Assembly: GCA_944349895.1 (NCBI GenBank)
Contig: CALVNQ010000006.1
Span: forward strand, 1-45,700
Origin: an uncultured Clostridia bacterium
Lineage (GTDB): Bacteria > Bacillota > Clostridia > Christensenellales > UBA1242
DNA: 45,700 nucleotides
Reading direction: 5' to 3'
Made by a program: the position numbers and the translations under genes. Positions within the stretch are counted from its first letter, which is position 1, and every line of letters begins with the position of its first letter. Below are positions 12,401-18,952 of the stretch, piece after piece. Below the pieces are notes generated by a model. That model had not been told where the DNA came from. It saw nothing but the letters and a program-made list of their open reading frames with translations, and did not search any database.

Positions 12401-15400
12401 ATAGCTTTCACTAATAATAACCCTCGTTTGGCAGGCAAGGCAGAGGCAGGGGATTCAATGTCTGATGCAGCAGTGGATTCAATGTCTGATGCAATTGTTG
12501 GGAATGGCGCAAAAATATTAACTGATGGTGATGGCAAAAATTATTATTCATCTCAGGTTGTTTTGGCTGTGGATAATGCTAACTGTGAAAACGTTTTTGA
12601 TGTCGGCTACGCCAAAAATTCAGCCAAAGGCTATAATAATAACAGGTCTGGCGAGACAAATATTAGAGGATTGTTCGAGGGCAAGGGGAAATTTAATCCT
12701 GGTTCTAAACTAAAGCCAATTGGAATTAGTGACAATGGAGGAGAAGGTACTGGAACTATTAGTGACAATGGAGGAGAAGGTACTGGAACTATTAGTGACA
12801 ATGAAGATGGAACTAACGGTATAGTTTATTATACTGGGGAGTATCCAGATACTGAGAAGTATCCAGAGTTATATGATAACCCTTTTGCTTTCATTGGGGA
12901 TTTTGAAGTGCAGGAAAAGAGCATAACAAAAATAAGCAAGAATGGTTTTATATCTGGCGTGGTTGTTAATAATAATTTCTCAGACACAACAGATACCTAT
13001 AATGAAGCTAATAATGTCGGTGGTGTTGTTAATGAATTAACAGGTGGTATTGTTTTTGCTTGCACATCAAAAGGAACTCTTTCTGTTGGTGGAAATGGAA
13101 GTAAAAACATAGGTGGAATTGTTGGACTAATGCAAGGTGGATTGGTTGCAGAAAGCTATTCGGCAGTCAATATCGTTTATCGTGCAGGAAAAGGTGATTC
13201 AGAATTAGGTATAGCATCAGGTATAGCTACGACAACGGGAAGCATAGCTACGACAACGGGAAACAATGAACAACAAGTAAAAAATTATTTTGACAGGACA
13301 TACTCTATTGGTGCTGTTGAGTCATACATAAGTGCAGATCTTTACGCATTTACAAACGGTGTTAGCTCGGTGGTAAGAGATTCTTACACAATTTCCAGAG
13401 TTGTTTTAAACGATTATACCATAGCTGATGACGCATCGGGAATCAGAGGCGACTATGGTGATGATGCGACTAAGCAAGGAGTTTATTATGATGACAATGC
13501 AACTGAATTAGGGAAAAGAGCTACTCTGATTCCTCTTGAATATAATGAAAAGCCTGAGAACACAACTGGTTATTCCGCTTGGACTTGGAATTGTGATCAT
13601 AATTATGGCTACCCATATAGGAACTTTGGCGCTTTTGTTTATAAAACTACAATAGAGGATCCAACAACAAAGCAGACGTATTATTTAATCCCAAATGCAA
13701 CAAAGCTCAACCAAATTGATAATGGAAACAGAAATTATAGGCTGGTTCAGGACATAGATTTAAGTTTGACGGGATTGTTAAATGCAAGCACAAATGAAAG
13801 CACAGATGCAAGCACAAATGAAAGCACAGATGCAAGCACAGGTAATAGAACGGCTAATGAGTTTGATGGCAATGGAAAAACCATTAATGGTTTGGGAGTA
13901 AGGTTGCTGGATTCAGTTGCCACAATAAAAAATTTAAGGATAACCGATTGTGTTGTTACAAGCAATGCTGTTGTGGCAGGTGAATTAACAGGTTCAGCAG
14001 AAAATGTAATTGCCACAGGAACATTGCAATATAATACATCGAATACATCGACAAGCATTGCCACAGGAACATTGACAGATGATTCCAAATCGACAAGCGT
14101 TGGTGGATTGTTTGCAACAGCTTCGGGTAGTGGCATAGAAAATTGTAAAAACTATGTAAAAATTGATGTAGATTCAGCAAACACAGATTTTGTTGGTGGG
14201 ATTGTCGGGAAAACAACCTGCAAGGTAAGTTCTTGTTTTAATTATGCTCCAATAAACGTCAATGTTGTCGGTTCAAAAGTTGGTGGGATTGTTGGGTCAA
14301 CTTCAGCTGAAATTTCTAAATGTGGTAACGAAAACACAGTTTTCAATGGTTATGAAAGTAATAAAACAGGTGGTAATTATTATGCTGGTGGTATTGCTGG
14401 TGAATCAAGTGTTGATGAATCAAGTGTTGTAGTTAGTAATTGTTATAACACCTCAATGATTAAAGCCGGGAACAGCGGAATTAATGCAAATGGTGAAGGG
14501 GTGGCTTACGCTGCTGGGATATTGGCATCAGGGACCGGAACGGTGACAAATTGTTATAACACAGGTTATATTGAAGCGCTCGGAAGTACTGCAAATATTT
14601 TGAATTATTTTACAAAACCAAACTCATATAATGATAATTCAGAGAATTTTAAGGCTACCATTTCTTATAAATGTGAAAAAGGGAATATTGAGGCATATGC
14701 CATAGGAAAAAACTTCGAAGGAAACTACAATTCGGGGACAATTTTCAAAAATGGAATCATTACAGGAGAATTTGAGTGGGATATCGAAAGCTCATTTAAT
14801 GATAATAGCGATGGTGAAATTCCAGGAACAAGTAATCGGGCAAAATTCTATAAAATGAAAGTTTCGATAAGTAGCACATATGAGTTGTATTGGGCTAGTT
14901 TAGATTATATGGGTGCTCCACTACAAATAGGGATTGCAGAAACAAGAACCTTGACTTATTCTTCACGAAAATATCCTAATTTAACAAACTCAAATGAAGA
15001 AATTAAAACAGAGAGAACCCAAACAAGATTTTTAGAAACACAAACATTGGACGAGCCGTATTTTCAAAAGGCATTTTCAACGGGGACCTCTTCATCAGAC
15101 ATAACTAGCGAAATTTTAGCTAATTTAGTATCGAATAATGATGATACCAAGGAAACAGCGAATAATGGTGCTACTGAGATCAAAATAGCAGGAAATGTGT
15201 ATGCATTTGTTCAAGATGAAGAGCAATTTAAAGATGTGGTGTCTGCATTAAGACATGAGGTTTCAGGGGGCACATTTGCTGGCGAAATAGGAGGGAAGTC
15301 TATTGAAGCACTGTATAATGCTGGTTATAGTTTTAGCGTTGTAATTTCATCAGATGCGCCTTGTTCTGATTTTACAGGAGAGGCAAGATATAATAATGGT

Positions 15401-18400
15401 GGCCTTGACATAACTTTCTATTATTCGGGTTACTTAAATAAGAATATAACAACTGTAGGCTATAAGATCCAAGCTTCTAAAGATGACGAAACACAAACTG
15501 TTACCCTTGATTCAAGCAATCTTTTCGAAGAAAACGGAGAAATTATTATTAAACCTGGAAAAGATTTGGTTGATGGCAAGACCTTCACAGTTAGCATTAA
15601 TGGAAAAGGATATAATTTTACTTATAAAACTGACAAAGGTGGACTTGTTTATACAGACGACGAAAAGTTAATTGTTAATAATTTGGACGGCCAAAAAGCA
15701 TCAATTAATCTAAATGAGGGAAAGTATATTTCTGAAATCATTGATGTTGCTATAGAACCAAAATATATTTATAACTTATTTGATAATAGAGATATTCAAG
15801 TTGAAATATCCTCTCAATTAGAAAATCCTAAGACCATTAGAAGAAATTTTTTGCAGACAACATACGACGGTGAATATATCTTAAGTTCATCATACGATAC
15901 TAATTATCAAAGCACAGAAGATCAAAAGTTGGTTTATAGAGAGATAACGCAAGAAATTAAAGGAAAAATTAAGTCGATTTCTTTTTCGGGTGATGTTTGT
16001 GATGAGGTTGGGTTAAATGATAAAGAATTTGAGTTAACATATGATAATATTGAGAACCCTACAGAGATATTTATTTCTAAAAGGCCATGGATACAGACGA
16101 CCGACACAGACGATTATTGGATGTTATACGTTGGAAGTCAGTATAATGAGGATAATGGGACAACAAAAATTTGCTATAAAATAGAATTTACCGGTACTAA
16201 TGCACAGGATAATTACGAATATTTTCTTCTGAGTTCTTTGCTAAAGTCTTGGTATATATATTATAATTTTGCAGAAGAATTTTACACTAATACGGGCAAC
16301 AAAATTATTTCCAGTGAAGATAATAGTATTGAGATGACCTATAAATTTGATAAAATATCTTCAAACACACAATATACAGATTTTACAAATGCAGAAGGGG
16401 AAACCTGTGGGACTTTGGGATTCCCTGTCGCAACATACAAATTATCGAAAATTGTTGTCGATAACTCTGATGACACTGATAAAAAAGATTTGTTTATTTC
16501 TTATGGTTCAGAAGAAGTGAAAGGCACTGTAGATGAAGGGGCTGGAAAGGTAATATTTGAAAATTTAGATGAAATTAAAGAAACTCAAGTAAAACTTTAT
16601 TCTAAGAGAAGAGAAACCAAATTTACTGCAAGCGTGTCGCAGAGCATTGATCAAGAGAACAGCAGTGCTTCCATAATTGAGCTAAATCCAGAATGGTGGT
16701 TAAACGTGGGGCCGTATACCGTTTCATCGGATAGTGAAGATAGAACAATAAATTTCAATGGTACTAATTATACAGTTAGTTCTATTGAGGTTGATGATAA
16801 TGGCAACCCAACGTTAAAATTATTAAGCCATGATAATGAAACCATAACATCTGAAAACGGATATATAATGATTGATGGAATAAATTATCTTTTGAGTATT
16901 ACATATGACTCTGCTTCAGCTGAATACAATTTAGTACTCTCTAAAACTTTTACTGGAACAGATGGTAAACTTGTGCTGGATGAAGGCAAAACTGTTTTCT
17001 ATTTAGTTTCTGAGAATGGAGAGCTGGTTTACTATGATGAAAATTTACAACCGTATTCTAGCACGCAAGATAGCGACGGAAATTTTAAGATAACAATTGA
17101 CGGGAAAGATTATTTGCCTTTTTATCAAGAAAAAATTGTAAAAATCGACGGTGTTACCGATGAAAATGGGAAAATTTTGGATAACTTGCTTGACTATTCA
17201 GAAAATGGAAAAGTTTCCTATACGGGTAGTTTGGGATGGAACCAATTTGTTAGGTTTGAATTAGCCACAGCACTTGAGAGCGACGATTATAAGTTTTCAT
17301 TAAGCCATAATACATTGGACTTAACAGTTTACCAGGAAGCCGATGCAGACAAAACCAGTGTCTATGTTAATGGTGCTTTAACAGAGATAGACATCAACGA
17401 TACAGAGAGTATTGGACCTTTTGAAGATGATAAGATAGTTGAATTTGTGCATGAGTATTCTAAGTCCTCAGAAGTGACAAGTGCAGAAATAACACTGTCA
17501 GAAGACGATGGAAAAACAATGTATAGCGGTTTGGTATTAACTAATGATATAAACTTAGGTGGCCTAAATGAAGACTATGGCTATGCTTTATCAATTTTGT
17601 TAACAAGCAAAAATCAAAATGTGATCAATTATTTAACTTCGAACGGGGGGTTATTTACTAGTGGATCAGGTTCAATTAAGAACACTTCTTTTGCTGGTTC
17701 TGTAACTGTTTATGTAAATGATCATTATTATTCAGGTTTGATTTTTGCACAAGCAACAGAAAAGAATAAATTAAATGGTGTTCAGACCTATGGAACTATA
17801 TATACCACAAGTGGAACGGAAGGTTTAAAAGCTGGAGGAATGATTGGATCTGCGAGTGGAATGGTTACATTAAAAGATTCGAAGAATTTTGTTTCATTCT
17901 CAAATGCCGAATACTCTAATAATATGGCTGGAATGGTTTGGAATGGGAAAGTAACGTTAAAAGGCTCTTTAACTAATTATGGAACCATAATTGGGATTAG
18001 GGGCTCTGATGGAAGTGGTTATAATGAGGAAACCGGAGAAGGCAATAAAGGAGAAAAAGGACAAGACGTTTATGTTATTACAGCGGGCTTAGTTTTAAAG
18101 GATGAGACCCCAACCTTATCTAATGAAGGCTTAGTTAAGGCTGGAGATGGTGGAAATGGTGCTAGAGGTAAAGATGGTAAAGGTGGGGCCGACAGCACAA
18201 GTAGTAAAATAGCTCCAACAAATGGGATAACAGGGGGAGCTGGTGGTTCCGTAGGGGAGTGCGGTACTGTTTATTTAAGCAATGGAAAAAATGCTGACAA
18301 GAAGACTTATTTGCCATCTTCTTCTGGGGCCAAAGGTCCACAAGGTAACGACGGCTGGGGTGGATTGAATTTGAATTTAATTCAAATCGAGACTGGCGAA

Positions 18401-18847
18401 GATAAATATTCGGATACGGACAGATTGCAAATGGCTACAGCAACTTATAGAAACGGCAATCGTGATGGTGAAGTTAGTAAAATTGATGTTGGTTTGCTTC
18501 TAACGAAAGGGAGTGCAGTTAAGCCACAGAAATTTAGAAAAAATTCTCATGAGTCTTTGTTCTGGATTGAAAGTGGTATAGACACAATGGTATCTCCACC
18601 TGACGGAGTTTATCAGGATCTATATAATTCTGAAGACAATTTAGTTTATTATTTATATCTAGATTTTTACGCGTATTCAGGCAATTTGTATTGGGATCTT
18701 AATGTCAGAGTAAAGTTACATTTATCCTTTTGTCAATGTTATGCATATGTTGTTGGAGGAATAACATCTGCTGTAATAAATAATTATAACTCAATTAGTC
18801 AGGCACCAGTGGTCACTGAAGACCAAACTGTCAATGAGGCAGCATAA
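422..18847 (+). CDS. Giant GLUG-type surface lipoprotein, 6141 residues
   Basis: A TTG start is placed by the strong ribosome site GAGGAGGAAG at 410-419. Residues 1-27 are a lipoprotein signal peptide: basic KNKLNK, a hydrophobic core, and the lipobox FSAC with Cys27. The mature protein should be lipid-anchored on the outer face of the membrane. Residues about 28-1040 and 1400-2150 are beta-rich and Ig-like. GLUG-type modules of the form 'ED-F-x-Y-L-x-D-I' followed by 'N-V-GG-x-G-x-N-G-I' begin near residues 1043, 2157, 2640, 4419 and 5693; such repeats are thought to fold as beta helices. Residues about 5860-5980 are glycine-rich and collagen-like. Short in-frame tandem duplications cluster at residues 2818-4669. 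No C-terminal sortase motif or membrane segment is visible. Adhesin or matrix function is inferred from architecture. The size is extreme and the frame is unbroken. The gene stands alone between its own promoter and terminator. Confidence 0.93.
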   Translation: MKNKLNKILLAFLSVFLIFGGVIFSACGNEVKKATISVSSQDFVAQDYIEIDIGSAKTSAQIIATVQGVDSGRVTVNNDYQSIVSTSPIYNASSNSTTINISAVSEGKASIMLLSEEGEGQKMIDVFVYSDILSLEQKQDDGAITQYIVKGEPTILETDRFLNMTSREGGESNRKDVRWSLITQDDDITLENNILTVSDNYDGEAQIELRADSVYTDLYTNVVLQVISPLPDISSSYSRNSDSDYNIFENNDISFNLVKNDDSNVDSKLFIKLSVPVDNALTVTPIVMNNGIANSELLDITKFNESQNDGNTVIIYQIKTKNHNVSAEKVSVYFDVAYSQFDYKKESAHFVVNIVDVINKIEVSSDGEIITQNEIVNIYDSYDNDSSTQFGKPFFIALGPDSVSNDNSKFYISLNLTQDIPVTNYLRFYDERGQEISFNKVDQQINNGYYNYVSDLINNKSTIYIIASSNFTNGEEIECSFISQQSPKNVFIDMVLKCFKSPKSDFSIGDGYEYFLSTLTLNSIDISLNASSLIGITEGIKPDVSNNPDMQVSDFVFDSLTGDISFKVSNVNTNVYNSKIEIMIIHENGFKSYESITVEAFIPITQASVSFQGQSTDSVSYSSYCYQNYPSEIGITNSSLESLIMKFGSSITLNVSSNFALSSSFKFVENIPGYDDLSSNSALWPENLTEILLNLDDSYFSKDIIFDYYTGRLTLPSRAFKGLAFVTFTGYDQSHELVNIYRIFYLESYIAPSRLTSNPTNLSLIAQDSVSMFESELGKDSLRIEFRLDGNSITYYDQSMVKIYSLNDYLTTKNKTSLLNRDNYYYHIENLNIDGDSITFDVIADTTDGYSNLVDQIVVEYTVFNTTYPKEIDILIKNAQRVENIIWDNTTSDGTIYLDLYGDSINEKTFSLISTIQPSQAYNQSLYYTFVADVGTSSDLVSINDLGIVSFDDKAIKGGTGYIYILPRDAIRNDQGTEAIYYYVDVNGVRQQKTCSLSSISKNYDELVSTAYYYKRDGENTVKVYYSDLILKIKVTVADGLSEATATRIYNAEQFADIDPQKHYILMSSITLNDWISFGDDLSGSLKGYDQNITITLFGQPIFSAISSSGKVENLNFVGSVNGSDQNGGGFVAVINNGLINNVNVQVYNDGTIIKVSEINSAYNDGVLLYAGAVVAINNNLISNVSVEGVNILLDKDTNSFVGGVAGKNTGNIEYAKVEFYVVADDGVAQQSNRFVGNYVGAIVGRSEDGYIENSYAYNYSSAQPIDANFAGAFVGFSSYTQIKTSFALVGVDRISGSGLVDREDIYYTIDRLENEIYQDSNWVMPGDPDFKEYVRNGNPHLKIYQPQSVADLTNISIINSDKAIKVNDSNGIIYYYSLQSSLNLSEREQTDLQNLNTVLLSELLGEGADTLIAVSSDSKIAQIIGNSIIVKGIGTFDLVISSKQNHTLSRTFTFKTLYVISDFNITHNGIITSGFDIQEGKTDSVIFNLKNSVYLGNNPEAFKLNQNPISIETSVADSNLDGYVNFVANGLVGSLTVGKGVKDLLDNNNEDSFIVSANVSVNNLEDFYNNVIKTNYVKSLDIRPFEGANKIYVNNDSLKIDPSTYGNLQVVLNTDSDADHILISIERNGIALSQSQDNDLYSVFSFGEEDIFKVYLSSKDYSNSQIEYSITILINETYKSKINENENYKVYISSSSGTAENEPVVVDLTLVKQEINYIDVANYELKETNYVNGKVVYSRTDTAISVLSPGRSSIMNVIIDPTYAYYEYMTLTYENIDGAVLGITKLDQNSDYKYSVDYSSEVTQITNGLKITRNESGVFSFKIYVAGNISSDTKFNIIASFKDANGMNVITPANYELYVSYLPEAEITINGDKTAVVAKGGSLKLQVLLKSDQKIETLVPTGAKGISFDAERNWIETDNGNGTKTISINLYASLDAGVLVDGQYVNGEFEIVSTVSRIFNGVREAKTSKAYVTIVDFWPTQANIYGSVYDEIRGIEVFDSYIGISNLIDIDYSFLPESYAYDMSNQNQIEMVKNLLKARSDFNKNNYYQDVNNSGFSINYDAEEGKIIPIYERLYIGDQKLKFTENDNTWVYSNSKFRLSYNEGTGLSVLGLVSTSEPVVITLKDEIKLKSAGKNITYTIESDFGINVIVYSDQDLPLMIENEEDFLQVANEGTAQNYILMNDITLRNYKPISAAMFKSLDGNGYNINIESFNLAGSGTLNLALFTDIPSSSLIKNLNVNYYNGGDIVVDTTSAGYSNINVAGLAINNSGTITNVNIVAFANKDADKVNNGDLGIKVKLVRGSTNYYIDENSSVQSRIAGFVISNSGSITNSKVGGDEIIVIGEQIADNYTSYTVSQLSTFVLFGQGNIAGFVLENSGDIASSGVSRIQITNDSTSTAFKTSGFAGANNGNIRVSYVEGVENEDDGSGMVDNYHLKGSNISSKGVVSGFVAENRTNGVISDCYSNIFISSENEQKSKTSAGFVYSNEGKISKSYSASLVEKSNLTQINFSGVDSNGNSLNVGKIELCYYYIKDYDGDYVSDVQNSVSNQATLVYREEVENVDSYYGFIFNSSEDTSNGIWRMVENKGVELICSNLVTLSHRYYVPISADEYALPYAILENPNDSSMPKYNTAYGNEVNPILITSASDFKEAMGESKSTYISRFFNDTEIFGAYRFVADIDLSILNNELGNADIKSVDKIFSGFIDGNGFSISNISLKSSNESVGLFSEIDNGFVQNIKLEIDNITASNSYVVGSLAGIVSDSYIINVEVSQKVVTGSSSGKGVLGKNLTGGIFGAVFGETYLTGLTANDIIVQSSYYSDSVSDSVYGYYRKFNPVDVRKNERQNRSIFFSSDDEGGGVGTLSFAGGIVGYLDTYNSLEINHTGFIYNEALSSSNDYLTKKVLVSGSIDIRGEVVGGVFGYTGYQTKAQDIGIVLTKTESSYNKILSYNFYAGGIAGFANGQFYQIYAEHDQKTQDLIESSTSKYYKSGDSTAERGILDLFKYSGSTSATYSYDPISVGGLMGVVSSASIEVAYSKLNAINYTLDNTSSTQDDLSPVAGGIAGTVIAGDEYLKTISSAGATQPTTLYLNEVYTTSDVYAEKYFGGIFGRLKGNVKLTLASVNAVNHYGILNEFYTNNKVIYTIGDGASEDNVVVFPASIAKAGIDESDQTQLGAVKSFGYMQTYTSGDITVTVKPYYDEDEDFTKPKDYYFKISSVSNFTSPSNGYTETNGAFINSKGWSSDNWIHLSTSLYPSINFINMNYYVYLDQYNVDSVVARMTNSSIEVRVRGETAVGSNIYDNVDLSGKQIIGFSGRIVGGSFGVEWGDNFGPIESNDFFGQSQFPGIIINGTLFTSTRASARFINLNVIVKSEGDSDKLSVNSGLLVGSEVTDAKFDVVNLYLHNKITIIAENGSAGLFAPSAVNSSITNSAIYLKDGVVSGSGGAFVTIETPNSTADNPNSTASELNAGLFAGKIVQASKYETIKVQNNFISHKNFGSNELALNVENHKKETYINAGLYVGLIGNLGSDGTSSLSVAGINVSVRASESLPNSEGETEHNSGISVSNMAGSGVKGLSLGGYFGAITASNTSLSIVKTKDIKQTLLINVAVDVDESVSADIGGIVGEISSLQELTLVSDIDSTDKGYINTKFNVTKSLGNVNLGGLFGSVSGSFNIYESYGKISTQIVTAETAAISGNVGGVAGLNKATVSISDLKLSVCSATKKTLSKNAFTWDTSNDNRDNFIKTGTGLNFGGIFGQNAGSVYLKKEENKEIFVNRDNEDGEIIICGSNSKETVRYGDIIGLQTGTLKVDKFHANSITQISGIDTLYIGGLVGDADVVESAITVGGDSGDNVGDNSGDDLEISNLSNYFINATKVSAGGIVGKLEVKNDDTISNTISNTGTEDSNTISNTLFGGAFKFTVNSNDGTHKVGGIIGYVGYVSNSLKISNTYNYGDAIYTYVDNDTLSSYKFGGLIGYVSFESEDATCDKIEATGNVIAFTNNNPRLAGKAEAGDSMSDAAVDSMSDAIVGNGAKILTDGDGKNYYSSQVVLAVDNANCENVFDVGYAKNSAKGYNNNRSGETNIRGLFEGKGKFNPGSKLKPIGISDNGGEGTGTISDNGGEGTGTISDNEDGTNGIVYYTGEYPDTEKYPELYDNPFAFIGDFEVQEKSITKISKNGFISGVVVNNNFSDTTDTYNEANNVGGVVNELTGGIVFACTSKGTLSVGGNGSKNIGGIVGLMQGGLVAESYSAVNIVYRAGKGDSELGIASGIATTTGSIATTTGNNEQQVKNYFDRTYSIGAVESYISADLYAFTNGVSSVVRDSYTISRVVLNDYTIADDASGIRGDYGDDATKQGVYYDDNATELGKRATLIPLEYNEKPENTTGYSAWTWNCDHNYGYPYRNFGAFVYKTTIEDPTTKQTYYLIPNATKLNQIDNGNRNYRLVQDIDLSLTGLLNASTNESTDASTNESTDASTGNRTANEFDGNGKTINGLGVRLLDSVATIKNLRITDCVVTSNAVVAGELTGSAENVIATGTLQYNTSNTSTSIATGTLTDDSKSTSVGGLFATASGSGIENCKNYVKIDVDSANTDFVGGIVGKTTCKVSSCFNYAPINVNVVGSKVGGIVGSTSAEISKCGNENTVFNGYESNKTGGNYYAGGIAGESSVDESSVVVSNCYNTSMIKAGNSGINANGEGVAYAAGILASGTGTVTNCYNTGYIEALGSTANILNYFTKPNSYNDNSENFKATISYKCEKGNIEAYAIGKNFEGNYNSGTIFKNGIITGEFEWDIESSFNDNSDGEIPGTSNRAKFYKMKVSISSTYELYWASLDYMGAPLQIGIAETRTLTYSSRKYPNLTNSNEEIKTERTQTRFLETQTLDEPYFQKAFSTGTSSSDITSEILANLVSNNDDTKETANNGATEIKIAGNVYAFVQDEEQFKDVVSALRHEVSGGTFAGEIGGKSIEALYNAGYSFSVVISSDAPCSDFTGEARYNNGGLDITFYYSGYLNKNITTVGYKIQASKDDETQTVTLDSSNLFEENGEIIIKPGKDLVDGKTFTVSINGKGYNFTYKTDKGGLVYTDDEKLIVNNLDGQKASINLNEGKYISEIIDVAIEPKYIYNLFDNRDIQVEISSQLENPKTIRRNFLQTTYDGEYILSSSYDTNYQSTEDQKLVYREITQEIKGKIKSISFSGDVCDEVGLNDKEFELTYDNIENPTEIFISKRPWIQTTDTDDYWMLYVGSQYNEDNGTTKICYKIEFTGTNAQDNYEYFLLSSLLKSWYIYYNFAEEFYTNTGNKIISSEDNSIEMTYKFDKISSNTQYTDFTNAEGETCGTLGFPVATYKLSKIVVDNSDDTDKKDLFISYGSEEVKGTVDEGAGKVIFENLDEIKETQVKLYSKRRETKFTASVSQSIDQENSSASIIELNPEWWLNVGPYTVSSDSEDRTINFNGTNYTVSSIEVDDNGNPTLKLLSHDNETITSENGYIMIDGINYLLSITYDSASAEYNLVLSKTFTGTDGKLVLDEGKTVFYLVSENGELVYYDENLQPYSSTQDSDGNFKITIDGKDYLPFYQEKIVKIDGVTDENGKILDNLLDYSENGKVSYTGSLGWNQFVRFELATALESDDYKFSLSHNTLDLTVYQEADADKTSVYVNGALTEIDINDTESIGPFEDDKIVEFVHEYSKSSEVTSAEITLSEDDGKTMYSGLVLTNDINLGGLNEDYGYALSILLTSKNQNVINYLTSNGGLFTSGSGSIKNTSFAGSVTVYVNDHYYSGLIFAQATEKNKLNGVQTYGTIYTTSGTEGLKAGGMIGSASGMVTLKDSKNFVSFSNAEYSNNMAGMVWNGKVTLKGSLTNYGTIIGIRGSDGSGYNEETGEGNKGEKGQDVYVITAGLVLKDETPTLSNEGLVKAGDGGNGARGKDGKGGADSTSSKIAPTNGITGGAGGSVGECGTVYLSNGKNADKKTYLPSSSGAKGPQGNDGWGGLNLNLIQIETGEDKYSDTDRLQMATATYRNGNRDGEVSKIDVGLLLTKGSAVKPQKFRKNSHESLFWIESGIDTMVSPPDGVYQDLYNSEDNLVYYLYLDFYAYSGNLYWDLNVRVKLHLSFCQCYAYVVGGITSAVINNYNSISQAPVVTEDQTVNEAA
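8876..8899 (+). repeat. 12-bp tandem duplication in giant gene 1
   Basis: TCTGATAGTGTT occurs twice back to back (8876-8887 and 8888-8899), giving SDSVSDSV in the protein. The unit is a multiple of three, so the frame is kept. Confidence 0.85.
10771..10806 (+). repeat. In-frame duplication, 21-base offset
   Basis: CCCAAATTCAACTGC is at 10771-10785 and again at 10792-10806. The protein reads PNSTADNPNSTA, two copies of a seven-residue unit. Confidence 0.85.
11954..11992 (+). repeat. In-frame duplication, 24-base offset
   Basis: TCTGGGGAC recurs at 11960-11968 and 11984-11992 within a longer imperfect unit that starts GGTGA. The protein reads GDSGDNVGDNSGDD, an acidic Gly-Asp stretch. Confidence 0.75.
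12089..12145 (+). repeat. Three copies of a 12-bp unit
   Basis: ACCATTAGCAAT occurs at 12089-12100, 12101-12112 and 12134-12145. The offsets of 12 and 33 bases keep the frame and encode TISN repeated three times. Confidence 0.9.
12451..12493 (+). repeat. In-frame duplication, 24-base offset
   Basis: A 19-base identical block (GGATTCAATG through TCTGATGCA) is at 12451-12469 and 12475-12493. The protein reads DSMSDAAVDSMSDAIV. Confidence 0.9.
12725..12803 (+). repeat. 33-bp tandem repeat, 2.4 copies
   Basis: A 33-base unit beginning ATTAGTGACAATGGAGGAG is repeated exactly at 12725 and 12758, with a 13-base partial third copy at 12791-12803. It encodes ISDNGGEGTGT, an 11-residue unit. The identity between copies suggests a recent event. 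Confidence 0.95.
13208..13262 (+). repeat. Nested 12- and 21-base in-frame duplications
   Basis: GGTATAGC recurs at an offset of 12 (13208, 13220). ATAGCTACGACAACGGGAA is at 13223-13241 and 13244-13262, an offset of 21. The protein reads GIASGIATTTGSIATTTG. Confidence 0.9.
13784..13840 (+). repeat. 24-bp tandem repeat, 2.4 copies
   Basis: A 24-base unit beginning GCAAGCACAAATGAAAGC is at 13784 and 13808, with a 9-base partial copy at 13832. It encodes ASTNESTD repeated, a Ser/Thr-rich linker inside the GLUG module that starts near residue 4419. Confidence 0.95.
14009..14098 (+). repeat. Interleaved in-frame duplications (9, 42 and 48 bases)
   Basis: ATTGCCACAGGAACATTG is at 14009-14026 and 14057-14074. 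AATACATCG is at 14033 and 14042. TCGACAAGC is at 14048 and 14090. All offsets are multiples of three. The protein contains IATGTL twice and NTSNTSTS. Confidence 0.85.
14401..14429 (+). repeat. In-frame duplication, 15-base offset
   Basis: TGAATCAAGTGTTG is at 14401-14414 and 14416-14429, encoding ESSVDESSV. Confidence 0.85.
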
Positions 18848-18873
18848 AAAAAACGGCTTTTGCCGTTTTTTTT
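18846..18873 (+). terminator. Terminator of giant gene 1
   Basis: A hairpin with stem AAAAAACGGC and GCCGTTTTTT around a TTTT loop runs directly into a T tract. It begins within the TAA stop codon. It should isolate the giant gene from radC. Confidence 0.9.
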
Positions 18874-18893
18874 GTTTTAAAAACTTTATTCGT

Positions 18894-18922
18894 TTGTGGT
18901 TTTGATCAAATAGTGTTATAAT
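18894..18922 (+). promoter_or_regulatory. radC promoter
   Basis: TTGTGG at 18894-18899 and TATAAT at 18917-18922 are 17 bases apart. The block around the -10, AAATAGTGTTATAAT (18908-18922), is matched at 14 of 15 positions by the block at the walJ promoter (26038-26052). Confidence 0.6.
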
Positions 18923-18952
18923 TTATTATATTTATTTTTAAAAGGATTTTTT

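Noticed and set aside
12725-12803. CRISPR-like spaced repeats
   Set aside because: The copies are directly adjacent without spacers, in frame, and translate to a low-complexity linker.
13747-14136. Long open frame on the minus strand opposite the giant gene
   Set aside because: It lies over the tandem-duplicated segment, where repeated units keep the opposite frame free of stops. There is no ribosome site or promoter, and the plus-strand frame is clearly the real gene.
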